In this document: piece by piece, positions 16,581 to 25,770 of the stretch
How the letters are laid out: each line of letters begins with the position of its first letter
Position numbering within the stretch: position 1 is the stretch's first letter
Assembly: GCA_002482725.1 (NCBI GenBank)
Contig: DLGO01000149.1
Location: 1-29,702, forward strand
Direction of reading: 5' to 3'
DNA length: 29,702 nt
Source: Bacteroidetes bacterium UBA7692
GTDB lineage: Bacteria; Bacteroidota; Bacteroidia; Chitinophagales; LD1
The notes under the pieces: generated by a model
Seen by the model: only the letters and a program-made list of their open reading frames with translations
Told to the model about the DNA's origin: nothing
Databases searched by the model: none
Program-made: the position numbers and the translations under genes

Positions 16581-17651
16581 TTATTTCAAACTCACCCTCA
16601 TCATCACCGGTTGATGGTCACTATCGGCAAATCCAAGATCAATTCCCTTAATCAATTCCACATTTACATTAGGAGAAACAAAGAAATAATCAATGATAGT
16701 CGTAAACGTTTTACCTTTTTCGAATGCTGTTTTATTCTTACGATTGGTAGCGGTAGTGGAGTCAAAGGCAAAGTGCCAACCAGGAATATAGTTAGCATCC
16801 GCATTCAGGTCGAGGTAGTCCTCCTCTTTTTCAATAGCAAATTTGTGTGCGCTTATACCGGGAGGAGCAATATTCCAATCGCCACCCATCACAACGTAGT
16901 TACCTTTTTCATGCTCCTGAAGCATAATCTTCTTCGTAAATTCCATCTGACGTTTCTTCACATCGCCATTATCATAAGCTTCGAAGTGGGTATTAATTAC
17001 TATCAGGTCTTTTCCATTTGCCAATTTGTAGCGCTGCTGTAGAAGACACCTTTCCAGGTAAAACAGCTGGTCAGGGAATTTATCTGCATTTGGCAGTTGG
17101 ATGCGCTTGCTTTCTACCGGTTGGAAAACCGATAACGATTGAAGGCCCGCTAATACCCGACCCATAGGATTGGTATATGGAACAGGGACAAACTTAACAT
17201 CGTAATTAACTGCAAAAGCAGAAGAGAAGCCAAACAATGAATTACTGATCGTAGCCTCCTCATTAATGTTCCAACTACGGCGCGCCTCACGGTCTACCTC
17301 CTGCAAAAGGAAAAAATCTACCTCCTCTTTTTGCGCGGCAAGAAATGCATTGATACCAAATACATACTTGTCTACGTCCTCCTTATTGCTAACTACCATT
17401 TTTCCGCCATCGTAAAAGAAGTCGGCTTTGGCACCCAAACCTCCATAACCTATATTCCACGTTAGGAAAGTAAACGTAGAATCGGCTGCTGTAGGGTTGC
17501 CCTGCTTGGCAGGGGCCGCGGCCACATCCTCTACTGCGGGCGGGGTAAACTTATTCATCTTGGCATATACCAAATTGCCAACCACATACAGGGCAAAGAG
17601 CAATATGGGGGTGAGAATTACGATTGCAGCAATCTTTATCATCTTTTTCAT
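16581..17651 (-). CDS. Membrane-anchored endonuclease/exonuclease/phosphatase family protein
   Basis: A 356-residue protein with an N-terminal membrane helix (about residues 5-27, IAAIVILTPILLFALYVVG), probably an anchor that leaves the domain outside the cytoplasm. An Ala/Pro linker to residue 55 follows. The catalytic domain shows the EEP fold signatures in order: FLTWNIGYGG (Asn), LLQEVDREAR (Glu), INTHFEAYDN (His), GGDWNIAPPG (Asp, Asn), TIIDYFFVS and the final SDHQPV (Asp-His). Family members cleave phosphodiesters in DNA, inositol phosphates, sphingomyelin or other lipids, so the substrate is open; the membrane location favours a lipid or extracellular nucleic acid. It precedes the aminopeptidase gene and diverges from the lipase-like gene at 17747. 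Confidence 0.88.
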   Translation of the reverse strand: MKKMIKIAAIVILTPILLFALYVVGNLVYAKMNKFTPPAVEDVAAAPAKQGNPTAADSTFTFLTWNIGYGGLGAKADFFYDGGKMVVSNKEDVDKYVFGINAFLAAQKEEVDFFLLQEVDREARRSWNINEEATISNSLFGFSSAFAVNYDVKFVPVPYTNPMGRVLAGLQSLSVFQPVESKRIQLPNADKFPDQLFYLERCLLQQRYKLANGKDLIVINTHFEAYDNGDVKKRQMEFTKKIMLQEHEKGNYVVMGGDWNIAPPGISAHKFAIEKEEDYLDLNADANYIPGWHFAFDSTTATNRKNKTAFEKGKTFTTIIDYFFVSPNVNVELIKGIDLGFADSDHQPVMMRVSLK

Positions 17652-17746
17652 GGAACTATTTTATAGTAATTAAATGCACATTAACCAGCTTATCGGATGC
17701 AAGTGATATTTTTTTATTCTATTATCACAATCAAAATTCGCACAGC

Positions 17747-18583
17747 ATGAAACATTTTGAATGGAATTTTACACAAGAGGGCATAAAACTTTATGGACAG
17801 GGCTGGAGTCCTGAGTTCCCAAAAGCAGTAATAGTATTGATACATGGCTTCGGAGAGCATAGTACACGCTTCGCCCACGTAGCCCGTTTCTTCTGCGAAC
17901 ACAATATAGCTTTTCTGGCGTACGACCAATTTGGCCACGGCAAAACAGAGGGCAAAAGAGGATATGCCCCAAGCTACGAAGCAAGCCTGGATAGCGTAGA
18001 CCGCATGCTGGAAGAAGCGGCTGCCAGATTTCCTGGAATACCACAATTCCTGTATGGCCATAGCATGGGCGGCAACGTAATGCTGAATTACATACTAAAG
18101 CGCAAGTCGAAAATAAAAGGTGCGATTGCATCGAGCCCATGGCTGCGATTGGGATTTGAACCACCTGCGTTCAAGCTGTTCCTTGCCAAGTTCATGAAAA
18201 ACATTTTCCCTGCATTTCCTGAGAATGCAGCCTTAGATACTTCAGCAATATCCAGAGATAAAGAGGAAGTTAAGAAATACATCAACGACCCGCTGATACA
18301 TGGAACTGTACGCGCAGGTACTTTCTTTGAAACCTTCAATGCAGGCAAATGGGCATTGGAACATGCCGACGAATTAAAAGTGCCGTTGCTTTTGCAACAT
18401 GGTACCGGCGACAAGATAATAGCATATAGCGGCTCCCAGGACTTTGCAGCAAAAGCACCTAAGCAATATTTATTGTTCAAGTCTTATGAAGGATTCTACC
18501 ATGAACTGCACAACGAGCCGGAGCGGGACAGGCAAGATGTATTCAACTATATGCTTACCTGGATTCAACAACAGCTGGCATAA
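17747..18583 (+). CDS. Monoacylglycerol lipase-like alpha/beta hydrolase
   Basis: A 278-residue hydrolase of the lysophospholipase/monoglyceride lipase group (serine aminopeptidase S33 or hydrolase_4 domain). The frame is open upstream to 17624, but the ATG at 17747 gives the standard family start. Motifs: the oxyanion-hole loop HGFGEHSTRF, the DQFGHGKTEG strand, the nucleophile elbow GHSMGG with Ser106, and the probable acid Asp222 (HGTGDKI) and His252 (EGFYHELHNE). There is no signal peptide, so it should be cytoplasmic, cleaving monoacylglycerols or lysolipids. It ends only three bases before the convergent recG stop codon; a 6-bp hairpin (ATAAGC/GCTTAT) spans the two stops. Confidence 0.92.
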   Translation: MKHFEWNFTQEGIKLYGQGWSPEFPKAVIVLIHGFGEHSTRFAHVARFFCEHNIAFLAYDQFGHGKTEGKRGYAPSYEASLDSVDRMLEEAAARFPGIPQFLYGHSMGGNVMLNYILKRKSKIKGAIASSPWLRLGFEPPAFKLFLAKFMKNIFPAFPENAALDTSAISRDKEEVKKYINDPLIHGTVRAGTFFETFNAGKWALEHADELKVPLLLQHGTGDKIIAYSGSQDFAAKAPKQYLLFKSYEGFYHELHNEPERDRQDVFNYMLTWIQQQLA

Positions 18584-18586
18584 GCA

Positions 18587-20704
18587 TTAGCTTATCCTAC
18601 TCCACAAATTATCTTTCGATTGCGCCTGAACAAAGGCGCGCAAAGCTGCATGTTGCGGTAAATCCAACGAGGGGTCTTCTTCCAATATACCGGATGCTGC
18701 TTCACGGGCCGCTTCCATAATAGGACCATCCAAAGCTATATTGGCAATTTTGAAATTGACATCACCACTCTGGCGTGTACCGTCTATATCGCCCGGACCG
18801 CGCAAGCGCATATCCTCCTCAGCAATTACGAATCCATCATTGGTAGCGCACATAACTTCTATTCTGCGCTTACTTACATAACTCACTTTTTCGCCAGTCA
18901 TAAGTATGCAGAAAGATTGAGAGGCTCCCCTGCCAACCCGACCACGCAGCTGGTGCAGTTGCGCCAAGCCGAAGCGCTCCGTATTTTCAATAATCATAAC
19001 TGAGGCGTTGGGCACATTAACCCCTACCTCGATTACAGTAGTAGCTACCATAATATTGGTTTCGCCGCGGACAAATCGCTGCATCTCATAATCCTTATCC
19101 TTGGGTTTCATTCTGCCATGAATAATGCTTACCGAATATTGCGGCAAAGGAAATGCGCGGGTTATGGCTTCATGGCCTTCCATTAGATTATTGAGGTCAA
19201 GTGTTTCTGACTCTTCTATCAAAGGGTACACTATGTACACCTGCCTGCCCTCAGCAATCTGCTCTTTCAAAAAACCAAACACAGCAGCACGACGGGCCTC
19301 TGTTCTGTGCACTGTCTTTATAGGTTTACGACCGGGTGGCAATTCATCTATTATACTCACATCTAAATCGCCATAGGTTGTCATGGCCAATGTGCGCGGT
19401 ATGGGAGTGGCTGTCATAACCAGCACATGCGGTGGCGTGGTATTTTTGGCCCAAAGCATAGCCCGCTGTACAACACCAAAACGATGCTGCTCATCTATAA
19501 CTGCCAAGCCAAGATTATGGAACACAACCGGATCCTCGAGCAAGGCATGCGTACCAATGAGAATATGCACCTTGCCCTCTGCCAGGTTTGCCAATATATT
19601 TCTGCGGGCTGCAGCTTTTACATTACCCGTTAAAAGTGCCACGTGGAGACCTGAGCCTTTCAATAATTCGCTGATGCCTTCGTAATGTTGATTAGACAGA
19701 ATTTCTGTCGGTGCCATAAGGCAAGCTTGAAAACCTGAATCGATCGCCATTAGCATCGTCAGCAATGCAACTACCGTTTTGCCACTACCCACATCTCCCT
19801 GAAGCAATCGGTTCATTTGCTTTGCACCTACCGTATCCTTCCTTATCTCTTTAAGCACCCTTTGTTGAGCACCCGTTAATTTATAAGGCAGGTTATCATA
19901 GACAATCTTGAAGTAGTTATCAATTTTTGGAAAAATGAATCCCTTGCTGAAGCTTGTCCTCAACACTTTCATTTTCATTAAGCGCAGCTGAGTCAGGAAC
20001 AATTCATCAAACTTTAACCTGTTCCGTGCTGCCTCAAGTATTTCCTCATTTTTAGGAAAGTGAATATTCTGAAAAGCATCAAAACGATTCAGAAGATTAT
20101 AACGCTCCAATATTCCACGTGGAAAAAACTCTGGTATATCGCGCGGACCCAAAGTATCCATCAAAATACGTTCCAAGCGTTGAATACCTTTACTATCCAG
20201 AAAACGCTTCTTGGCCGTTTCGCTACTGTTGTACATGGGCATTAAACCCTTGCCGCCAGTAAGCTCCACCTCCTGAGTGGTAAGTTCAATATCCGGATGC
20301 GCTATGTTAAAACTATGATTGAACATAGCAGGCTTACCAAAGATGACATACTCAATATTCGGCCGTATGTTCTTCAGCACCCAATCTGTACCCTGAAACC
20401 AAACAAGCTCTATGCTACCTGTCTTATCAGAAAACTTAGCCGATACGCGCTTACCCCTACCCTCACCAATTTGCTTAATGCCAGTGATTACACCTTTTAA
20501 TTGTATGTACTGAGAAAATTCATTGATTTCGGAAACAGTGTGAATAACGGAACGATCAATATACCTGAAAGGAAAATAAGTAAGCAGATCCTCATAGGTA
20601 TGCACACTTAATTGCTTTCGCAGCACCTCTCCTTTCTGGGGGCCAACACCTTTCAGGTATTCAATAGCTGTTTGAAGCGTAGCAGACACCACGCTAAAAT
20701 ACAT
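18587..20704 (-). CDS. recG: ATP-dependent DNA helicase RecG
   Basis: A 705-residue superfamily 2 helicase that remodels stalled replication forks and branches Holliday junctions. Length is typical. The N-terminal wedge (OB) domain, about residues 60-150, precedes the helicase core: Walker A LLQGDVGSGKT (300-310), the DEQH box near 403 (VIDEQHRFGVVQ), motif III VMTATPIPRTLA, then the C-terminal helicase lobe with GRVGRG and the RecG-specific tail around GDIDGTRQSGDVNF. It follows the mannose-1-phosphate guanylyltransferase gene by 61 bases on the same strand. A parS-like sequence is embedded at 20111-20126. Confidence 0.97.
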   Translation of the reverse strand: MYFSVVSATLQTAIEYLKGVGPQKGEVLRKQLSVHTYEDLLTYFPFRYIDRSVIHTVSEINEFSQYIQLKGVITGIKQIGEGRGKRVSAKFSDKTGSIELVWFQGTDWVLKNIRPNIEYVIFGKPAMFNHSFNIAHPDIELTTQEVELTGGKGLMPMYNSSETAKKRFLDSKGIQRLERILMDTLGPRDIPEFFPRGILERYNLLNRFDAFQNIHFPKNEEILEAARNRLKFDELFLTQLRLMKMKVLRTSFSKGFIFPKIDNYFKIVYDNLPYKLTGAQQRVLKEIRKDTVGAKQMNRLLQGDVGSGKTVVALLTMLMAIDSGFQACLMAPTEILSNQHYEGISELLKGSGLHVALLTGNVKAAARRNILANLAEGKVHILIGTHALLEDPVVFHNLGLAVIDEQHRFGVVQRAMLWAKNTTPPHVLVMTATPIPRTLAMTTYGDLDVSIIDELPPGRKPIKTVHRTEARRAAVFGFLKEQIAEGRQVYIVYPLIEESETLDLNNLMEGHEAITRAFPLPQYSVSIIHGRMKPKDKDYEMQRFVRGETNIMVATTVIEVGVNVPNASVMIIENTERFGLAQLHQLRGRVGRGASQSFCILMTGEKVSYVSKRRIEVMCATNDGFVIAEEDMRLRGPGDIDGTRQSGDVNFKIANIALDGPIMEAAREAASGILEEDPSLDLPQHAALRAFVQAQSKDNLWSRIS
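20111..20126. other. parS-like sequence inside recG (degenerate)
   Basis: TATTCCACGTGGAAAA keeps the 12-bp palindromic core TTCCACGTGGAA of the two better sites but loses the outer G/C pair. Because it lies in coding sequence, chance or weak ParB binding are both possible. Confidence 0.35.
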
Positions 20705-20765
20705 GTATCGCCCGTAAATAAAATCTAAGCAGAAATAATCTTATAGAAACAGAGAGAGCATCTGT

Positions 20766-21845
20766 CTACAAATACTGATCAAGATCAGAAACTTTAAGGT
20801 CGACAGTAATCTTCTTTATCTCCTGCTCCTGAGAGCGCTGGCATATCAACAACACATCGCCTGTATCCACAACACAATAGTTTTCCAGCCCCTGCAACAC
20901 TACCATTTTGCCATCCGGCACCATAATCATGTTGTTGCTGGCATTGTAGATTTTTACATTCTTGCCACTAACAGCATTACCCAGGTAATCTTTATCGTAC
21001 ACTTCGTACAAAGAATCCCAAGTGCCAATATCGCTCCAGCCAAACTCCGCAGGCATTGTATACACATTCACCGCCTTCTCCATAACACCATAGTCGATAG
21101 AAATATTGGTAACCTCGGAATAAGCGCGATCTATAAATTTTTGTTCGTTGGGTGTGTTGTAATAATCCGTACCATCTTTGAAAGCATCTATCACCTCGGG
21201 CAGGTGCTTGCGCATAGCATCTATAATGGTTTTAGCTTTCCATATAAACATGCCGGAGTTCCACAGGAAATCTCCGCTCTGTATAAAGGTCTTTGCCAAT
21301 TCCAATGACGGTTTTTCGGCAAATGTTTTCACACGGAAAAAACCTTCTTCTGTTTCTTCGTCCAGATACTGTATATAGCCATAGCCCGTGCTTGGCTTGG
21401 TAGGCTTCATGCCCAATGTTACCAATACATTCTGTTTTGCGGTGAAAGCCAGGCATTTACGTATTGCACGCAGGAATTTATCCTCTTGCAGTATCAAATG
21501 GTCTGCCGGAGAAATAACCACATTTGCCTCTGGGTCTTTTGCGTAAATCTTGTCGCAGGCATAAGCTATACAGGGCGCTGTGTTACGGCGTGCAGGCTCC
21601 TGTAGTATCTGGTAATCCTGAATATCAGGAAGCTGCTCTTTAATAAGCGATACATATTCATCGCTGGTGACAATGTAGAAATTCTCTTTAGGGCAGATAG
21701 CGCTGAACCGCTCGTAGGTTAATTGAATAAGCGTTTTACCCGTATTAAGGATATCCAAAAACTGTTTCGGCTTTTGGGTCCTGCTTTTTGGCCAGAACCG
21801 GCTTCCGATTCCGCCTGCCATGATTACTACAAATGTGTGGCTCAT
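20766..21845 (-). CDS. Mannose-1-phosphate guanylyltransferase
   Basis: A 359-residue nucleotidyltransferase that makes GDP-mannose from mannose-1-phosphate and GTP, a donor for envelope glycans and, via GDP-fucose, other polysaccharides. The N-terminus has the pyrophosphorylase signature MAGGIGSRFWPKSR followed by the PKQF motif, then VISPADHLI and TGYGYIQYL with conserved Gly, FAEKPSLELA and WNSGMFIWK, and the GWSDIGTWDSL segment near residue 260. It is the single-domain (ManC N-terminal) form without the fused phosphomannose isomerase. It starts at ATG 21845 and is followed by recG. The 235-base interval upstream is a divergent promoter region shared with recQ. Confidence 0.95.
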   Translation of the reverse strand: MSHTFVVIMAGGIGSRFWPKSRTQKPKQFLDILNTGKTLIQLTYERFSAICPKENFYIVTSDEYVSLIKEQLPDIQDYQILQEPARRNTAPCIAYACDKIYAKDPEANVVISPADHLILQEDKFLRAIRKCLAFTAKQNVLVTLGMKPTKPSTGYGYIQYLDEETEEGFFRVKTFAEKPSLELAKTFIQSGDFLWNSGMFIWKAKTIIDAMRKHLPEVIDAFKDGTDYYNTPNEQKFIDRAYSEVTNISIDYGVMEKAVNVYTMPAEFGWSDIGTWDSLYEVYDKDYLGNAVSGKNVKIYNASNNMIMVPDGKMVVLQGLENYCVVDTGDVLLICQRSQEQEIKKITVDLKVSDLDQYL

Positions 21846-22080
21846 TATTAATATGAAATAAGATGCTTAGTAAATTCGGGTGCGAATGTACACTATCCAA
21901 ATCCGATTTAAAATGTTATATTCGGCACCCCCTTAAAAAAGGGATTGATTTCTGGCCTGTTTTTGAGCAGGAAACTCTAAGACGGTTTTTCCGTTTAAAA
22001 GTTGTTATCAGGCGATTAAAATCGGGCCCTATCAATTTTTCTATATAAATTTCGAATCATAAATAAACAAGTAATTGGTT

Positions 22081-24282
22081 ATGGTACATACTGATGAAAT
22101 ACTGCTGGCACTGGAAGAAAACTTTGGTTTCAAAGGATTTAAAGGCGAGCAGCAAGAAATAATAGAGTCTGTGCTAAATGGCAAGGATACACTGGTGCTG
22201 ATGCCAACGGGCGGTGGTAAGTCCCTTACCTATCAGCTACCTGCCATAATGATGGACGGATGCGCCATTATAATATCGCCGCTGATAGCCCTGATGAAAA
22301 ACCAGGTGGACCTGATGCGCAACTATTCGGATAAGCAGGATATAGCGCATTTTCTTAATTCATCGCTGAACAAGACACAAAAAACACAAGTAATAAGTGA
22401 TGTAAAGAGCGGTAAAACTAAAATGCTGTATGTAGCTCCGGAGACACTGACGAAGCAAGAAACCATAGATATATTCCTGGAAACTAAAGTAAGCTTCCTG
22501 GCAGTGGATGAAGCACACTGTATATCTGAGTGGGGACATGACTTCCGCCCCGAGTACAGGAAGATACGTGAAATCATCAATTCGCTTGGAAACAGGTTCC
22601 CGATTATAGCACTAACCGCTACTGCCACTCCAAAGGTGCAAAGTGATATTCTTAAAACACTGGAGCTGGAAGAGCCAAACATATTTGTTTCTTCATTTAA
22701 CAGAAACAACCTGTACTACGAGATAAGGCCTAAGAAAACAACACAGCTGGCTTTAAAAAATATAATACAGTACATAAAACAGCGCAACGGTAAAAGCGGT
22801 ATCATATATGTGATAAACAGAAAAACCGCAGATGAACTGGCAAGTGTGCTTACCATAAACGGTATAAAAGCTGTGGCATACCACGCAGGTATAGATAATA
22901 AACGCAGGGGGCAGATACAAGACGCCTTTCTAATGGAAGATGTAGACGTGATAGTGGCAACCATAGCATTTGGTATGGGTATAGATAAGCCGGACATCCG
23001 TTTCATCATCCACTACGATATACCTAAGAGCCTGGAAAACTACTACCAGGAAACAGGCCGTGCCGGAAGGGATGGGATGGAAGGTGACTGCGTAGTGTAC
23101 TTCAGCTACAAAGACATATCTAAACTGGAAAAACTACTGCGGGATAAAACAGTTGCAGAAAGGGAACGTGGTTTGCAACTGGTAAACGAAACTGTAGCCT
23201 ACGTAGAAGACTCCGGTTGCAGAAGGAAATTTCTGTTGCACTACTTTGGTGAAGAGTTTGACGCTGCAGGTTGCAAAAATATGTGTGACAACTGCCGCCA
23301 CCCTAAAGCAAAACTAGAGGTACAAAGCGAACTACAGACTGCTATAAAAATAGTACAGGCTGTAAAGGAAAACCATGACCTGCCCTACATAGTAAAACTA
23401 CTGATGGGCAAGAAGGCAAAAGAGGTAACTGACTTTAAATACGACAAACAAGAATGGTTTGGTGCAGGCTCTGCACATGATGAAGGCTACTGGAATGCTG
23501 TACTACGCAACGGTATGATGCATGGATTGCTGGATAAAGATATAGAACAATACGGCCTGCTGAAAGTAACTGCCAAAGGTGCGAGCTACCTGAAAAAACC
23601 GTTCCCTATTATGATAAGTGTAAATCATAACTATGAGGACGATGGAACAGAAGCTATACTACAATCTAGCAGCCAATCTAATGCAGTGCTGGATCCTGCA
23701 TTGCTGGCTATGTTGAAAGACCTGCAGGTAAAAACAGGCAAGCAATACAGCTTACCACCGTATGTTATTTTCCAGGAATTTTCTTTGGAAGAAATGGCAA
23801 CCAGCTACCCTATAAACCTGGAAGAGCTGGCCAACGTGAATGGTGTGAGCAAAGGTAAAGCTGAGAAGTACGGTAAGCCATTTATAGAACTGATAAAAAA
23901 ATATGTAGAAGACAATGAAGTAGACCGCCCGGGAGACCTGGTAGTGAAAAACATAGCTGCTAAAAGTGGTGAAAAGGTGAAAATCATACAAATGGTGGAT
24001 AAGCGCCTATCGGTAGAAGAAATAGCCAAGAACCTGAATATGAAACGCACCGACCTTATCAACGAACTGGAAAGTGTTGTGAACAGTGGTACCAAACTAA
24101 ACCTGGACTACTACCTGAATGAATTGCTGGATGAAGATCTTGTAAAGGATATTTATGATTACTTCCGTACCGCAAAATCAGATTCACTACAGGAAGCCTA
24201 CAACGAATTTGAAGATGATGATGTGGAATTGGAAAACCTACAGCTGGTTCGTATCAAGTTTATGAGTGAAATGGCCAACTAA
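22081..24282 (+). CDS. recQ: ATP-dependent DNA helicase RecQ
   Basis: A 733-residue 3'-to-5' helicase used in recombination and fork repair. The ATG at 22081 is taken as start; an in-frame TTG two codons earlier is unlikely. The core shows motif I TGGGKS (43-48), the aromatic-rich loop in DEAHCISEWGHDFRPEYR, TATATPKV, and QETGRAGRDG. The RQC zinc-binding Cys residues follow (GCRRKF, then GCKNMCDNC), then a winged helix. An HRDC domain (about 540-620) has the sequence DPALLAMLKDLQ and ends ELIKKYVEDN. About 110 further residues with a helix-turn-helix-like RLSVEEIAKNLNMKRTDL form a C-terminal extension common in Bacteroidota RecQ proteins. A terminator follows the TAA. Confidence 0.97.
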   Translation: MVHTDEILLALEENFGFKGFKGEQQEIIESVLNGKDTLVLMPTGGGKSLTYQLPAIMMDGCAIIISPLIALMKNQVDLMRNYSDKQDIAHFLNSSLNKTQKTQVISDVKSGKTKMLYVAPETLTKQETIDIFLETKVSFLAVDEAHCISEWGHDFRPEYRKIREIINSLGNRFPIIALTATATPKVQSDILKTLELEEPNIFVSSFNRNNLYYEIRPKKTTQLALKNIIQYIKQRNGKSGIIYVINRKTADELASVLTINGIKAVAYHAGIDNKRRGQIQDAFLMEDVDVIVATIAFGMGIDKPDIRFIIHYDIPKSLENYYQETGRAGRDGMEGDCVVYFSYKDISKLEKLLRDKTVAERERGLQLVNETVAYVEDSGCRRKFLLHYFGEEFDAAGCKNMCDNCRHPKAKLEVQSELQTAIKIVQAVKENHDLPYIVKLLMGKKAKEVTDFKYDKQEWFGAGSAHDEGYWNAVLRNGMMHGLLDKDIEQYGLLKVTAKGASYLKKPFPIMISVNHNYEDDGTEAILQSSSQSNAVLDPALLAMLKDLQVKTGKQYSLPPYVIFQEFSLEEMATSYPINLEELANVNGVSKGKAEKYGKPFIELIKKYVEDNEVDRPGDLVVKNIAAKSGEKVKIIQMVDKRLSVEEIAKNLNMKRTDLINELESVVNSGTKLNLDYYLNELLDEDLVKDIYDYFRTAKSDSLQEAYNEFEDDDVELENLQLVRIKFMSEMAN

Positions 24283-24304
24283 CAATACTTAATAACATAC
24301 ATAA

Positions 24305-24336
24305 AAAAAGGAGGAATGCTATAATTCCTCCTTTTT
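24305..24336. terminator. Bidirectional terminator after recQ
   Basis: The stem AAAAAGGAGGAAT pairs with ATTCCTCCTTTTT around loop GCTATA, with T-runs on both strands. It separates recQ from the convergent decarboxylase-family gene. Confidence 0.92.
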
Positions 24337-24355
24337 CATTTATAGCGTAAAGGTT

Positions 24356-24997
24356 CTATTTAACCTTACCAATAACCGTAATACCATCTGTAGTTATATC
24401 TCCCACTTTTACGTTTGGCTCTATGCCTGTTGGCAATATAACCGTAACCTGGCTACCCAGCTTAATTAAGCCTATTACATCGCCCTGCTTATACTCAGTA
24501 CCGGGTGTCACATAATCTTCTATCCTGCGTGCTACCAGGCCTGCTATTTGTATCAACTTATAACGCATACCCGTTGGCGTTTCAAACAGCATTTCATTGT
24601 GCTCATTTTCGAAACGGATGCCATAGTCATTATCATTTGCCACAGCATTATTAAAACTACCCTTAGTATACTTTTTACCAATCAGCTTAGCTGCAAGAGG
24701 TGTGCGCTGGTAATGCACATTGGTAACATCCATAACTATAGAAATCATAGTACCCTCTGTATCCACATCGGCTGTCCACACACTGATAAGACCAAACTTC
24801 TTTTTGGTAATCAATAAGCTTTCCTTGTTCCACTTACTAACAGAAGCTACCCTACCATTGGCAGGAGCCAGAAAAACCTTATCACTTGCCACTATATGCC
24901 TGTCCGGCAATCGCAAGAACCAAAACTTGTAATAAAGACCAAAAGCTACGATTAAAAAAAGTATAAGGTATATACTGTACTTCAGTATCTTCTTCAT
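24356..24997 (-). CDS. psd: Phosphatidylserine decarboxylase-family proenzyme
   Basis: A 213-residue protein of the short phosphatidylserine decarboxylase type, which would make phosphatidylethanolamine in the inner membrane. The ATG at 24997 is chosen (the frame opens four codons earlier at 25009). A hydrophobic segment (about residues 6-24, YSIYLILFLIVAFGLYYKF) anchors it. Family marks are LPDRHIVASD, LAPANGRVASV, the His-containing TNVHYQRTP, LIQIAGLVARRIEDYV, and near the C-terminus LGSQVTVILP. The Gly-Ser in the last motif is the expected self-cleavage point, which turns the Ser into the pyruvoyl cofactor of a small alpha chain. The residue after Ser is Gln rather than the more usual Arg or Thr. 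It lies 14 bases downstream of the L,D-transpeptidase gene, likely one operon. Confidence 0.88.
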   Translation of the reverse strand: MKKILKYSIYLILFLIVAFGLYYKFWFLRLPDRHIVASDKVFLAPANGRVASVSKWNKESLLITKKKFGLISVWTADVDTEGTMISIVMDVTNVHYQRTPLAAKLIGKKYTKGSFNNAVANDNDYGIRFENEHNEMLFETPTGMRYKLIQIAGLVARRIEDYVTPGTEYKQGDVIGLIKLGSQVTVILPTGIEPNVKVGDITTDGITVIGKVK

Positions 24998-25011
24998 GTG
25001 CAGAGCCAATT

Positions 25012-25770
25012 TTATTTGCCTTTTTCGGCGTAATCAAAACCCGCCAGCAGATAATTTCCCTTTGCATCTATAACCACCTCGGGTATCTGGTGTTTAGTTT
25101 CAAACTCGGCAAAAACCATCTGTAGCTGGCGCCAAAGTACAGCATGTTGCTTGTATTCCGGCCTTTTGCCATAAGCAATTACATTCTTAATGTTCATTTT
25201 GTATGGAAAAACATGCACCGGTATGTTTTCCTGCCCACCACTTTTGGCCAATACAGCAACTGAATATATCTCCTGAATCTGAATATCGGTCATAGCCATA
25301 CAACCGGCACTAACACAATCGCCATGGATGTATATATCGCCGCCACGTGGTGCTTTATTCACAATTTCATCGCGCTTGTTGGGATAGTTTAAACCCAGTG
25401 AAAGATGATAGTTGCTCGCCGGATTAAACACCTGGATATGATAAACACCTTCCGGCACCTGCAAATCGCCCTGCTTCTTTTTCGGGCCTAATGTGCCACT
25501 GGTGTGGCAGATGCGAAAACTATCGTACAACACATATTTGTTTCCACTCAATTTCCATATTTCAAACTCTTTTTCCTCCTTGAAAGCCCTGATGAATATA
25601 GGATCTGCAGAAGAAACACCAATTTTGGCACAACGCTGCTGAATACGGCTTTCCATAGTTTCGAAAGCTTCTCTGACACGTGGAAAAGTACGCTGGCGCT
25701 GCTCAAAACTTTCGCTTGGAACCATACTGGTGAGAAAAAATAAAACAGGTACAAAAATGAAATTCCGCAT
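25012..25770 (-). CDS. YafK-type L,D-transpeptidase
   Basis: A 252-residue envelope enzyme. Residues 1-20 form a signal peptide or anchor (FVPVLFFLTSMVPSES). The catalytic domain (about 58-190) is of the YkuD/YafK type: VLYDSFRICHTSGTLGPK, GDLQVPEGVYHI, LNYPN, and the active site IHGDCVSAGCMAM with His149 and nucleophile Cys157. Such enzymes make or cut bonds at meso-diaminopimelate in peptidoglycan, either 3-3 crosslinks, lipoprotein attachment, or, for DpaA (YafK), cleavage of that attachment; which applies here cannot be told. The gene is first in a probable operon with the decarboxylase-family gene. Upstream lies the gene-free DnaA-box interval. Confidence 0.9.
   Translation of the reverse strand: MRNFIFVPVLFFLTSMVPSESFEQRQRTFPRVREAFETMESRIQQRCAKIGVSSADPIFIRAFKEEKEFEIWKLSGNKYVLYDSFRICHTSGTLGPKKKQGDLQVPEGVYHIQVFNPASNYHLSLGLNYPNKRDEIVNKAPRGGDIYIHGDCVSAGCMAMTDIQIQEIYSVAVLAKSGGQENIPVHVFPYKMNIKNVIAYGKRPEYKQHAVLWRQLQMVFAEFETKHQIPEVVIDAKGNYLLAGFDYAEKGK

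Noticed and set aside
19636..19651. GCCACGTGGAG in recG as a further parS site
   Set aside because: Only the CACGTG core and little of the flanks match; such cores are expected by chance in coding sequence.
21846..22080. Divergent interval between the guanylyltransferase gene and recQ searched for tRNA or small RNA
   Set aside because: Only a weak CCCTT/AAGGG hairpin and AT-rich promoter-like sequence were seen; no tRNA features anywhere in the window.
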